A stretch of 64,000 bases of DNA from Chitinophaga silvisoli (GTDB lineage Bacteria > Bacteroidota > Bacteroidia > Chitinophagales > Chitinophagaceae): positions 1-64,000 of the forward strand of contig NZ_QTJV01000021.1 of assembly GCF_003412465.1 (NCBI RefSeq), in the 5' to 3' direction. The notes beneath the pieces were generated by a model. It searched no databases. It was not told the origin of the DNA and saw only the letters and a list, made by a program, of their open reading frames with translations. A program made the translations under genes and the position numbers. This document shows, piece after piece, positions 26,479 to 35,902 of this stretch. Position 1 is the stretch's first letter. Every line of letters begins with the position of its first letter.

Positions 26479-29400
26479 CTATTTTATCTTTTTCCAACTG
26501 CTTAATTGAAATTCAATTTTTTGATGAATGGGCAGTTGCAGTTCAAATATAACTAAATCAGCTTCGCCGGAAATCAATCGCAGTGACCCGTTGTGCAACT
26601 CTGTGAGCGATCTGGCCAGCGAAAGCCCAATACCAGTTCCGGGTCTGTCATTGCCGCGTACCCTTACAAAGGGTTCAAATATCTGATCTTTAAACTCTGC
26701 TGGTATGCCTTTACCATCGTTGTAAAAGCTAATCGTAAAATATTCATCTGAATCGTTTACAGTATTTATATTAACCCTGGCCCTGGTAGCTGCATATTTA
26801 ATTGCATTGGACACTATGTTGGTACAAATTTTAATGAGCGCCTCTCTGTCTACAAAGGCCATAAAATGTTTTTCCGGTAATACTATATCCAGATCAATAT
26901 TGTTGCCGGCAGCTTGTGCTTTAAAGCCATTTACCAGCTCGGCTACCAGCCCAACAATATCTGTTTTTACAAAATTCAGGCTGAACTGGTTGGCTTCAGT
27001 TTTTCTAAAGTCAAGTAGTTGGCTGGCCAGTTCTGTCAGGCGCCGGGTGTTTCTTTCTGCTATTGTAAGGCTTTTCTTAACATCAGGATCTTTGTCAAAT
27101 TTCTTGCTCAACCATTCGATAGGCCCCACTATAAGCGTCAGTGGGGTTTGTATTTCATGTGTAATATTGGTAAAAAATTCGATTTTGGCCTGGTAAATTT
27201 CTTTCTCCTTTTCGTGTTCAAACAACTGTTGCTTTCGCAAATTTTTACGCTCAAGGTATCGACGATATAAACGGTCCATGATGAAAATAATAGTAGCTAA
27301 GAGCAGCAGGTATAAAATATAAGCAAGGTTGCTTTCCCAAAAAGGCGGCAGAATTTTGATGACCAGCCGGCGTTCTCTGCCCGTCCAGCTACCTGTATTG
27401 CTTTCAGCGTGGACTATAAACTCATAAGTTCCGTGTGTAAGATCGGTAAAATAAGCTTTGCGATTAGTATTGAGGTAGGTCCAGGGTTGATCAATGCCCT
27501 TCATCAGGTATTTGTACCGGGTTGCTTCGGGCGACGAATAGTTCAAGGCGGAAAACTCAATACTAAAATTGTTTTGATCATATTTCAATATAACCGTGTC
27601 GGTGTATAAAATAGATTGGGAAAGGGGACTGTTGTCCCCCCCTGGTACCGTTTCTATATTATTAATTTGGAAACCTGTAATATAGGTAGGCGGGCTGGGT
27701 TCTCTTTGGCTAAATTGAGCCGGGTCAAAAGCAATCATTCCTTTTACGGAGCCGAAGTACATTTTACCATCGGTATTTTTATATGCCGAGTTGTAGTTGA
27801 ATTGGTCCGTTATCAATCCATTGGCTTTTGTGTACACTTTTACCTGTTCTGTTTGCAGGTCAAAACAAATAAGGCCTTTGGACGAACTAATCCACAAATG
27901 ATTGGAATTGTCTTCCAGGATGCTGTACAATACATTGCTGGGTAACCCGTTTGCGGTTGTATATCTTTTGATGCTTTTCATGTCATGGCTTAGTTTTATA
28001 AGCCCACCGCCGGTTGTAGCAAACCATAAAGTATGTTTGCTGTCTTCAAAAATATTATACACAGGAAATTCGTTAATAGTCTTTCCCCTGGTAGTATCTC
28101 CGAAACGAAAATTGCCGTGCCGGCCGGTTTTAGGATTATAATAGAAAGCCCCTTCCTTTACACTACCTGTCCAGATATTTCCTGCTGCGTCTTCAAATAT
28201 ATCGTAAACATAAGTGTTGTATGGAATCTGACTGATACGCTTAAATGTTTTGTGTTGTGGATCATACTCAAAGAGTCCGGCATTACGATATGCAGTGCCC
28301 ACCAGCAGTGTATTGTTTCGTGTCCGGTAGATTGAAATTACAAAATCGCTTACCGGCCCCTTCCTGTCACCAATGAGTTTAAACCGGTCTGTAACCAAAC
28401 CCGTACGCACATCCATTACTTCCATGCCCTGTAAAAAGGGGCCGATAAATAACTCGTTGCCCCAGGAAAGCAGGCCGTGTATATTGAAGTAAGAGATGCT
28501 TCCTTTTCTGCCTGTAGCTGAATAGTTGGTAAATGTGCCTGTCTTTACATCCAATTTGTTAATACCTGCATCTTCAGTGCCGATCCATAAGTGCCCATTG
28601 CTATCGGCACATATTTCTCTTACCGCATTTCCTGAAATAGCATTAGCACCCGGTAGCGGATAGTATTTTTCAAATCGCGCATTGACCTTTGAATAATAAT
28701 TTAACCCGCCAAAAAAAGTACCGGCCCACATCCCACCCTGGTTATCCCTGCATAATGCATAAACAGCATTGTCTGCCAGGGCATAGGGGTCGCCTGGTCT
28801 TTTTCTCAGACTGATGCTCTTGTTGGCGGCTAAGTCGTAAATGTAAATGCCCGATTCAGTAGCAATCCAGTATCGCCCATCGGTACCAGCTGCAATGTCC
28901 CGGACAAATATGTCTTTATTCTTACCGGCATCCAGTGATAAGGATTTGACGGTACCGGTTTTGGTATTGTAGCTTTTTAATCCCTGCTTAAAACAACCTA
29001 TCAATAGTTCGTTACTACCGATAGGGTATATTTTACTGATGGACCGGGCATTTGCAGGCAAACTTTTATTAACAATCCTTATTTTACTATCAGGCTTTGC
29101 TTTGGGGTTGTAAATATGAATGTTACCATCACTATCTCCCATCCATAAATTCATATTTGAATCCAGCGCAATACAGGATGCTTTTATTTTTAAGTCCTCT
29201 ACCCTGTTTTCTGATTGTATGTATTTATACAGGGAAAAGCGGATGAGAAACCATATGTTATTATCATTGTCTATTACAAGATTGCTGGTATATTCTTTTT
29301 GACCGGTTTCCAGCTCTGAGAGCTCCTCTTTGAACGGGTTATATTTAAAAATGCCTTTGCCGGTAGCTATCCAGATCATCCTGTTTTTATCCTGGGCTAA

Positions 29401-29664
29401 ACAATTAATAACATCGTTTCCCAGGCTGCCAAATTGATCGTTTTTGTTTTTGAAGACTTTAAAAGAATACCCGTCGAAACGGTTCAAACCGCCACGGGTT
29501 CCTACCCAAATCAAACCTGTACTATCCTGTATTACAGCAGTTACCGAATTATGTATTAGCCCATCATCTACCTGATAATGCTTAAAATAATATTGCCCAT
29601 AACATCGAGGAATAGTCATCTGCAATAGTAAATTCAGCAATATAATATAACCGTGGAATCTCAT
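26479..29664 (-). CDS. Reg_prop/Y_Y_Y periplasmic sensor histidine kinase (HTCS kinase half)
   Basis: 1061 residues from ATG 29664 (MRFHGYIILL, signal anchor); the frame also opens at a TTG at 29676. About 25-700 is a two-bladed beta-propeller sensor built from reg_prop repeats (GLIWVGTRGGLNRFDGYSF, GHLWIGTEDAGINKLD, HLWISSSKGLI), followed by a Y_Y_Y domain (TRYKYLMKGIDQPWTYL), one membrane helix (LAYILYLLLLATIIFI) and a cytoplasmic kinase: H-box FFTNITHEIQTPLTLI, G boxes DGKGIPAEFKDQIFEPF and GTGIGLSLARSL. The propeller binds an oligosaccharide in the periplasm. Most relatives continue into receiver and AraC domains in one ~1350-residue chain; this one stops after the ATPase domain. Confidence 0.93.
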   Translation of the reverse strand: MRFHGYIILLNLLLQMTIPRCYGQYYFKHYQVDDGLIHNSVTAVIQDSTGLIWVGTRGGLNRFDGYSFKVFKNKNDQFGSLGNDVINCLAQDKNRMIWIATGKGIFKYNPFKEELSELETGQKEYTSNLVIDNDNNIWFLIRFSLYKYIQSENRVEDLKIKASCIALDSNMNLWMGDSDGNIHIYNPKAKPDSKIRIVNKSLPANARSISKIYPIGSNELLIGCFKQGLKSYNTKTGTVKSLSLDAGKNKDIFVRDIAAGTDGRYWIATESGIYIYDLAANKSISLRKRPGDPYALADNAVYALCRDNQGGMWAGTFFGGLNYYSKVNARFEKYYPLPGANAISGNAVREICADSNGHLWIGTEDAGINKLDVKTGTFTNYSATGRKGSISYFNIHGLLSWGNELFIGPFLQGMEVMDVRTGLVTDRFKLIGDRKGPVSDFVISIYRTRNNTLLVGTAYRNAGLFEYDPQHKTFKRISQIPYNTYVYDIFEDAAGNIWTGSVKEGAFYYNPKTGRHGNFRFGDTTRGKTINEFPVYNIFEDSKHTLWFATTGGGLIKLSHDMKSIKRYTTANGLPSNVLYSILEDNSNHLWISSSKGLICFDLQTEQVKVYTKANGLITDQFNYNSAYKNTDGKMYFGSVKGMIAFDPAQFSQREPSPPTYITGFQINNIETVPGGDNSPLSQSILYTDTVILKYDQNNFSIEFSALNYSSPEATRYKYLMKGIDQPWTYLNTNRKAYFTDLTHGTYEFIVHAESNTGSWTGRERRLVIKILPPFWESNLAYILYLLLLATIIFIMDRLYRRYLERKNLRKQQLFEHEKEKEIYQAKIEFFTNITHEIQTPLTLIVGPIEWLSKKFDKDPDVKKSLTIAERNTRRLTELASQLLDFRKTEANQFSLNFVKTDIVGLVAELVNGFKAQAAGNNIDLDIVLPEKHFMAFVDREALIKICTNIVSNAIKYAATRARVNINTVNDSDEYFTISFYNDGKGIPAEFKDQIFEPFVRVRGNDRPGTGIGLSLARSLTELHNGSLRLISGEADLVIFELQLPIHQKIEFQLSSWKKIK

Positions 29665-29763
29665 AACTGAATTCAAATATAATACATGATATCAAATACG
29701 TTGGGCTTTAAAATTAAAGAAACTTAATAATTAATGAGAATGATATTGTTTTATAAAATTATT

Positions 29764-32001
29764 TCAGTCCACCAGTTCAAACTCGCTACGCAAAAGGATG
29801 TCATCAGATGAGGAACCGATCATAAGGTCAAATTCTCCAGCTTCAGATTTATATTCTAATTTCCTGTCATAGAAGCATAGTTTATTATTATCGATCACAA
29901 ACGTGATAGTTTTTGTCTCTCCTTTCCTGAGCATTATTTTCTTAAAATCTTTTAGCTCTTTTACAGGGCGTACTACTGATCCTACCCTATCTCTCAGATA
30001 CAACTGAACAACTTCCTCCCCATCATATTTTCCTGTATTTGACAGCTTGAATGAAACTTCAATAGTTTCATTTTTATTCATTTTTGTTTTAGATAACTTC
30101 AGCTCTTTATATTCAAAAGTTGTATAGCTCAGGCCATGACCAAATGCAAATTTGGGACTATTCTTCAAATCGGTATATGCAGACCTGTAGGATGTACAAT
30201 CATCACACTCAGCAGGACGGCCTGTATTGAAGTGATTATAATAAATCGGGATTTGCCCTACTTCACGGGGGAAAGTAACAGGTAATTTGGCTGCCGGGTT
30301 CATATCTCCAAACAAAACGTCAGCAATGGCGTTCCCTGCTTCTGAGCCAAGCCACCATGAGTAGAGAATAGCAGGAACATTATCTGCCGTCCAGTTGAAT
30401 ATCAGGGGCCTGCCCGCGTTTATCAGTACCACTACCGGTTTACCCGTTGCCTGGATAGCTTTTACAAGATCTTCCTGTACCCCCGGCAGGTGTATATCAC
30501 TTCTGCTTTTAGCCTCTCCGCTCATATCCCGGCGTTCGCCTATACTCAGGATGACGATGTCCGCTTTTTTAGCTGTTTCAATCGCTTCAGCAAAACCGCC
30601 CTTGTCAGTACCTTCTATTTCACAACCCTTGGCATAAAGCAGTTTTGTATTCTTTCCCACCTTATTTTTAAGGCCATCCCATTGTGAAACAATAAATTGA
30701 TCATAGTCTACCTTATTCAGTTCGATTGACCAGAAACCCAGGTTCTGTTTATATTCTTTTACTAAAGGACCAATGAATGCAATGCTATTTACATCTTTTG
30801 AGATTGGAAGCAGATTATTGTTATTCTTCATCAGGACAATGCTCTTTGCTGCAATTTCTCTTGCAGCTTTTGTATGTTCCGGGTTATTCATTTCTTCTTT
30901 TTCCCGCTTTTCGTCAAAGTATTTATAGGGATCGTCAAAGAGCCCTAATTCAAATTTCTTCCGCAATACACGTCTGACAGCATCATCTACCAATGCAATA
31001 TCTACTTTGCCTTCTGTAACCAGCTGTGCCAGGTTATTTTTATAGGCCCTGCTTTCCATATCGATGTCAGTTCCCGCTGTTATTGCGGCCCGGGCAGCTT
31101 CCTTTCCATTTTTAACAAACCCGTGGTTAATCATTTCTCCAATGGCTCCCCAGTCGGAAACAACGAATCCGGAAAAGTTCCATTTCCCTTTAAGTATATC
31201 CCTATATAGATAGGTGTTACCTGTAGCCGGAATGCCATTCAGATCGTTGAAAGAGGTCATAAAAGTAGCAACCCCGGCATCCAGGGCAGCTTTGTAGGGT
31301 GGCAGATATATCTCCCAGAGTAACCTGTCACTCATATCCACGCTATTATAGTCACGACCAGCTTCAACAGCTCCGTAAGCGGCAAAATGTTTAGCACATG
31401 CCATCACACTGTTTATTGCACCTATTTTTTCTCCCTGAAAACCTTCTACCCTTGCTTTTGCGATGAGTGATCCCAGGTAGGGGTCCTCTCCTGCCCCCTC
31501 CATTACTCTTCCCCAACGGGGATCGCGGCTGATATCAACCATGGGGGCAAATGTCCACTGGACCCCTCCTGCGGAAGCTTCTGTAGCTGCAATCCGGGCT
31601 GAGCGCCGGATAGCTTCCAGGTCCCAGCTGGCAGCTTCTCCCAGTGGTATAGGGAAAGTAGTTTTATAACCATGGATGACATCCTGCCCAAACATAAGGG
31701 GGATTTTCAGGCGGGACTGCATGGCAATATCCTGGAACTGGCGCATGCGTGATACGGTAAATACATTGAGCATAGATCCCAGTTCACCACGCCTGATCTG
31801 GTTTTCTTTATCTCCGTCAACTGTCACAGGCCCGGTAGCAGCACCATCGTCGTTATACTGGTTCAGCTGTCCGATTTTTTCGTCCAGGGTCATCTGTGCC
31901 AGCAGGTTTTCAACCCTTGTGCTGATAGCGGGATTTTGTGCTTTAACAGGGATAGTCAGACAAGCTGTTGCTAATACTGATAAGAAGAATAAATGTTTCA
32001 T
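29764..32001 (-). CDS. bglX: GH3 beta-glucosidase (BglX-like)
   Basis: 745 residues with signal peptide (to about KAQN, 21). GH3 N-terminal barrel with the catalytic nucleophile motif GFVVSDWGAI, the upstream KHFAAYGAVEAGRDYN block, C-terminal sandwich (LSIGERRDMSGEAKSRSDIHLPG) and a fibronectin-III-like end (VSFKLSNTGKYDGEEVVQLYLRD). Periplasmic BglX-type enzymes release terminal beta-linked glucose, sometimes xylose. It is co-oriented with the GH15-like gene (25 bp gap) and the kinase gene, so enzymes and regulator form one operon. Confidence 0.93.
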   Translation of the reverse strand: MKHLFFLSVLATACLTIPVKAQNPAISTRVENLLAQMTLDEKIGQLNQYNDDGAATGPVTVDGDKENQIRRGELGSMLNVFTVSRMRQFQDIAMQSRLKIPLMFGQDVIHGYKTTFPIPLGEAASWDLEAIRRSARIAATEASAGGVQWTFAPMVDISRDPRWGRVMEGAGEDPYLGSLIAKARVEGFQGEKIGAINSVMACAKHFAAYGAVEAGRDYNSVDMSDRLLWEIYLPPYKAALDAGVATFMTSFNDLNGIPATGNTYLYRDILKGKWNFSGFVVSDWGAIGEMINHGFVKNGKEAARAAITAGTDIDMESRAYKNNLAQLVTEGKVDIALVDDAVRRVLRKKFELGLFDDPYKYFDEKREKEEMNNPEHTKAAREIAAKSIVLMKNNNNLLPISKDVNSIAFIGPLVKEYKQNLGFWSIELNKVDYDQFIVSQWDGLKNKVGKNTKLLYAKGCEIEGTDKGGFAEAIETAKKADIVILSIGERRDMSGEAKSRSDIHLPGVQEDLVKAIQATGKPVVVLINAGRPLIFNWTADNVPAILYSWWLGSEAGNAIADVLFGDMNPAAKLPVTFPREVGQIPIYYNHFNTGRPAECDDCTSYRSAYTDLKNSPKFAFGHGLSYTTFEYKELKLSKTKMNKNETIEVSFKLSNTGKYDGEEVVQLYLRDRVGSVVRPVKELKDFKKIMLRKGETKTITFVIDNNKLCFYDRKLEYKSEAGEFDLMIGSSSDDILLRSEFELVD

Positions 32002-32026
32002 CAGTCTAAATCTATTTTGTTATTTC

Positions 32027-33937
32027 TTAGTTAAGTCCATAATATGATAGCAGGGCCAAAGTATATGCGCCCGACCCATATCCCACCATAGGTATCATGC
32101 CTATATACATATCCCCCTTGTCACGAACGCAATTGCACCAGATCTCAATGTCACGTTTTTCGGCCGGCACTTTTTCCATCTGGGGTTTATTGCTGATCAT
32201 TTCAGGAATCGTGTTGTGATTTGCAGCTGCCTGTGCTGTGATATAATCGATGAGGGGTTTAGCCGCTTTTTTATTGCCTGATTGTACATGTGCATAGGCT
32301 ATCCGGAGATTGATAAATACCCATTCCTGATTTTCATACGGATCACCGCTTTCAAGGCGTATATAGCCGGGTCGTTCCCCTTTTATCCTCAGCCTTTTAT
32401 CGTACGCATCCATGTGAGATTTAAAAAGATTTGTATCAGCTATAAGTCCGTTAGCAAAAAGTTCAAAGGAACCGCCGTCCCAGTATTCATGGTCGGTAAT
32501 ATTCATGTCGCCGGCATTGCCCTTTAGGTATTTATGGTCTACCAGCATATGATCTAATATGGCTTGTTTAATTTTTCCTGCGGCTTCTTTATATTTTTCG
32601 TAAGGCAAGTCCTGTCTTTTTTGTGCATCACTAAGTAGTTCTAAACCACGTGCACAGACACCTGAAGTGAAGGTATATTGTTTGGTCAATGCCAGGTGAT
32701 GCTCCCAGGGTCCGGAATCGGCTTTGATAAGATGGTTGGATTCCATACAGTGAATGATCACATCTGCTATCTTGTGAGTAGCAATATCATTCCATTTGTT
32801 ATAAAATGCCCAGTCTGCACTGCGGTTCACATAATCAATATAAGCAATAAGGAAAAGTCCAAAATCATCATATTCTATATTCGGTCCATCATCGTTGGTA
32901 TCACATTCTTCACTGCCGTCCCCGAAATAGCGGGTAAGTGATACCTGGTAGTCCATTCCGGGACCATAATCCTTACCATCCTTATAAATATAGTGCTTGT
33001 ATTTATTGGCAGGTGCTTTCAGCATGAATTCCAGGCCTTTCCTTGCTTCGTGGTACATTCCCAGCCTGGTCATTGCCTGTATGGCAAAAGCAGCGTCCCG
33101 AACCCATGCCGTATGCCATAAGCCGGGGCGTAAAGAAGCCATGATCTGCCCGGGGGAATTTGGAAATATTTCATACTCCGATACCTGGGACATTTTCAGC
33201 ATGGTTATAGACTGTTCTAAGAGGCTCCGTTCTTTTACAGATAGTGTGGGAGGATATTTACAGTGGTCAATCAGCTTTCTCATGTATTTTACTTCGGTAT
33301 CAATGTATGAACCGGGAGAAGACCTGATATTTTTAATTGCTTTGGTTACAATATCCCGGTCTTTATGCCGGGAATCAGTAAATGAGTAAAGGAAATATTT
33401 TTCGTAGATCTCCCCTTTATATTGTTTTAAAACGGAACCAGTAATAGCATTACCCTCTATCAGGCAGGGTAAGTCCTGCAGGGAATTTTCGAGATGGTCG
33501 ATGCCGGATACCTGCTTTCCGGCTCCCATTTCAGCATCAAACTCCAGGTTTTCTATTATATTTTTTGGACCTCGTACTGCTATATAGAAAACTTTATCAT
33601 GCTGCTGAAACGAAGCGGTATAATAGACTGTAAAATCTTTAAATTCAGCCGAGATAACATGGGTATTCTTTACATACACTGTCCGGAGCGGTTTCTCTGC
33701 ACTTTTGAGCTTAATGTTTCCTATAAAAGGATGTACGTAATGGCTTGAATCAGTATTAGTAAAAATATGTGGATAGACATAGTCGATACCTCCTGTCTTT
33801 TCGTTATAGACTGCTACTATAAGGCCATTAGAGGTGGTAAATTTAAAATAGCTCTGTTCGGGCTGGATGTTAGCCCTTGAGGAAGATAAGGCTAAAAGAG
33901 CCAGGAACGACAATAGTAGTCTAGTTTTCATTTTCAT
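32027..33937 (-). CDS. GH15-like (glucoamylase/glucodextranase-type) glycoside hydrolase
   Basis: 636 residues with signal peptide (about 1-22). An N-terminal beta-sandwich (about 25-190) precedes an (alpha/alpha)6 barrel with the GH15-type GLWHTAWVRDAAFAIQAMTRLGMYHEARKGLEFML and later TIPEMISNK, where the Glu is a likely catalytic acid/base. GH15 enzymes split terminal alpha-glucosyl or related residues with inversion. It is the first gene of the operon with bglX and the kinase. Start at 33937 or the in-frame ATG at 33931. The exact linkage is unknown; the pairing with a GH3 enzyme suggests a mixed glucose-containing glycan. Confidence 0.78.
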   Translation of the reverse strand: MKMKTRLLLSFLALLALSSSRANIQPEQSYFKFTTSNGLIVAVYNEKTGGIDYVYPHIFTNTDSSHYVHPFIGNIKLKSAEKPLRTVYVKNTHVISAEFKDFTVYYTASFQQHDKVFYIAVRGPKNIIENLEFDAEMGAGKQVSGIDHLENSLQDLPCLIEGNAITGSVLKQYKGEIYEKYFLYSFTDSRHKDRDIVTKAIKNIRSSPGSYIDTEVKYMRKLIDHCKYPPTLSVKERSLLEQSITMLKMSQVSEYEIFPNSPGQIMASLRPGLWHTAWVRDAAFAIQAMTRLGMYHEARKGLEFMLKAPANKYKHYIYKDGKDYGPGMDYQVSLTRYFGDGSEECDTNDDGPNIEYDDFGLFLIAYIDYVNRSADWAFYNKWNDIATHKIADVIIHCMESNHLIKADSGPWEHHLALTKQYTFTSGVCARGLELLSDAQKRQDLPYEKYKEAAGKIKQAILDHMLVDHKYLKGNAGDMNITDHEYWDGGSFELFANGLIADTNLFKSHMDAYDKRLRIKGERPGYIRLESGDPYENQEWVFINLRIAYAHVQSGNKKAAKPLIDYITAQAAANHNTIPEMISNKPQMEKVPAEKRDIEIWCNCVRDKGDMYIGMIPMVGYGSGAYTLALLSYYGLN

Positions 33938-34124
33938 GGAATCGGTTTTTATTCTTATATAATGGTCTCAGCTACCAGTGTTACTACAAGATATGGACAT
34001 TTCTGAGGAAATTACGCAGCATGCTTTATTGATCTCTATCAGTTTTTAGGATATTTTATTGATGGCTGTCAATATTTAGAAATAATTGTAAATAAAGTAT
34101 CAAAAATCCCCTTTTAAAATACTG

Positions 34125-34140
34125 TGTAACTTTTGTTACC
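34125..34140 (+). promoter_or_regulatory. Crp/Fnr-type operator, copy 1
   Basis: TGTAACttttGTTACC: a palindrome with half-site GTAAC and 4-bp centre, 85 bp upstream of the small membrane-protein gene at 34225. Identical half-sites occur at 34485-34498 and nearly so at 40595-40610. The spacing matches Crp/Fnr dimers, and a Crp/Fnr gene closes this cluster (41048). That this protein binds here is inference. Confidence 0.6.
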
Positions 34141-34224
34141 ATCTTTCATACTCTCACGAATGATCTTTACAGCCATTCAACATGATCTTTTATAAAACCA
34201 ATTTTATCCTTCAAACTTAATACC

Positions 34225-34416
34225 ATGAAAAACATACTCAAAGCCTGGAGTCTTTTCCGCATTATAAGATTCCTTGTGGGTGTAATTGTTATCATATGGG
34301 CTATACAGACCCATACGCTTATAATCGGAATCTTTGGGGCTATGATTATCGTACAGGCGATTGTTAACACCACCTGTTGTGACAATAACGCCTGTGCTAC
34401 CAGGAAACGCGATTAA
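34225..34416 (+). CDS. Small DUF2892-type (YgaP-tail-like) membrane protein
   Basis: 63 residues with two closely spaced membrane helices (about 12-30, 33-50) and a Cys pair TTCCDNNAC near the C-terminus. This pattern fits DUF2892 proteins, which occur alone or fused to rhodanese domains (YgaP) and sit in sulfur/thiol-related clusters. A second family member lies at 40398-40583. It precedes the efflux operon and has its own operator-like palindrome. Confidence 0.75.
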   Translation: MKNILKAWSLFRIIRFLVGVIVIIWAIQTHTLIIGIFGAMIIVQAIVNTTCCDNNACATRKRD

Positions 34417-34484
34417 CGCCGGGAACTCCAAATGAGTTTGAATCAAAAATAACATTCCCTGGATTTTATCAGCCCGCCCGGTAA

Positions 34485-34528
34485 GTAACAAATGTTACAG
34501 TTTACCTATCCTGCCAAAAGTACATTTG
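34485..34528 (+). promoter_or_regulatory. Crp/Fnr-type operator copy 2 and -7 box of the efflux operon
   Basis: GTAACaaatGTTAC (34485-34498) is a perfect palindrome. TACATTTG (34521-34528) fits the Bacteroidota -7 consensus TAnnTTTG and lies 18 bp before the TolC-gene ATG. The operator is centred ~33 bp upstream of the -7 box, where an activator would touch RNA polymerase. Confidence 0.65.
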
Positions 34529-34546
34529 TTTTCAAATTAGCATTTG

Positions 34547-35890
34547 ATGAACCGTACAACGCATTTAATAAAACTTCTTGTGTGCCTGCTGCCAGTGATC
34601 CAAAGCTTTTCGCAGGTAGCATATGCTCAGGATAGCACCAAAACCTTAAGTCTGGATGAAGCGATTTCAGTTACAATGGTCAATAATAAAGAACTTTATT
34701 CCGCAGTGATCGACGAACGCATCGCCGCATTTAAATACAATCAGCTGCAAGCCATCTTTCTGCCACATGCGGACTTTTCCTATACAGCGATGAGTACAAA
34801 CAATCCGCTCAATGCTTTTGGCTTTAAGTTACAACAACGGTCTATCACACAGAACGATTTTAATCCTGATCTTTTAAATCATCCATCAGCTACGCCAGAT
34901 TATATGGCGAGGCTGGAAGTATTGCAGCCATTGGTCAATATGGATATGATATATCAGCGAAAAGGTGCCGAAATGCAAACCGAAGTATATCGATATAAAA
35001 CACAGCGAACGAAAGAATATATCACCTTTGAAGTGCAAAAGGCTTATCTGCAACTTGCATTATCTTATAAGGCCGTAAGTGTACTGGACGAGGCTTTGCA
35101 ATTTACCAGGGATATCTATACCTATACTGAAAACCATTATAACCAGGGCCTGATTCAAAAATCAGATGTATTAAATGCCCAGGTACAGGTATCCGCTTTA
35201 ACCAGTGACCTGGATAAAGCATACAGTGACATCCGCAACGTATCCGGCTATCTGAGTCTGCTGATGGGAGAAAAACCCGGTACTGTTTACAAAACGACTG
35301 ATCCCGATTCACAGTTACCGCAATTTCCAGATCTACCTCACCATGTATCTTCTTCAAGAGCGGACCTTATGGCCATACAAAAAGGAATTGACGCATCAGC
35401 TATGATGATCAAATCAACCAGGATGAACTACCTGCCTAAGCTAAATGCCTTTGGCAGTTATCAATACAATGATAGTCGTCTTACTGGCTTTGGCGCAAAT
35501 TCTTACCTGCTGGGATTACAATTAACCTGGAATATTTTCAATGGCAACCGCACGAAGAACACAATCACCCAACAAAAACTGGAACGGGACAAACTTGTAT
35601 CCCAGTTAGCCACTCAAAAAGATCAAAGTCAGCTGGAACTGGATAAAGCCTACCGGGACCTGGCAGACTCCCGGGCAGCAATAACGCGGAGTAATGTGGC
35701 CGTAGAGCAGGCTGCAGAGGCTTTACGCATCCTGCAGAACAGGTATGAGCAGGGCCTTGTCAATACTACTGACGTATTGCTGGGGCAAACCCAACTCTCG
35801 CAACAAAAATTCTCCCTGGCAAAGGCCCAATTTACCGCTCATGTAACACAGGCCTATCTGCAGTTTTTAACGACAAGCGATAATAAATAA
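34547..35890 (+). CDS. TolC-family outer-membrane efflux channel
   Basis: 447 residues from ATG 34547; the preceding in-frame TTG is an unlikely start. Signal peptide about 1-25 (QVAYAQ). Two internal repeats of the OEP fold are visible: long helices with coiled-coil heptads (IQKSDVLNAQVQVSALTSDLDKAYSDIR; AAEALRILQNRYEQGLVNTTDVLLGQTQLSQQK). It forms the outer-membrane duct of the tripartite pump encoded with the next two genes (12 bp and 4 bp gaps). Confidence 0.92.
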   Translation: MNRTTHLIKLLVCLLPVIQSFSQVAYAQDSTKTLSLDEAISVTMVNNKELYSAVIDERIAAFKYNQLQAIFLPHADFSYTAMSTNNPLNAFGFKLQQRSITQNDFNPDLLNHPSATPDYMARLEVLQPLVNMDMIYQRKGAEMQTEVYRYKTQRTKEYITFEVQKAYLQLALSYKAVSVLDEALQFTRDIYTYTENHYNQGLIQKSDVLNAQVQVSALTSDLDKAYSDIRNVSGYLSLLMGEKPGTVYKTTDPDSQLPQFPDLPHHVSSSRADLMAIQKGIDASAMMIKSTRMNYLPKLNAFGSYQYNDSRLTGFGANSYLLGLQLTWNIFNGNRTKNTITQQKLERDKLVSQLATQKDQSQLELDKAYRDLADSRAAITRSNVAVEQAAEALRILQNRYEQGLVNTTDVLLGQTQLSQQKFSLAKAQFTAHVTQAYLQFLTTSDNK

Positions 35891-35902
35891 ATATCCGAAA
35901 GA

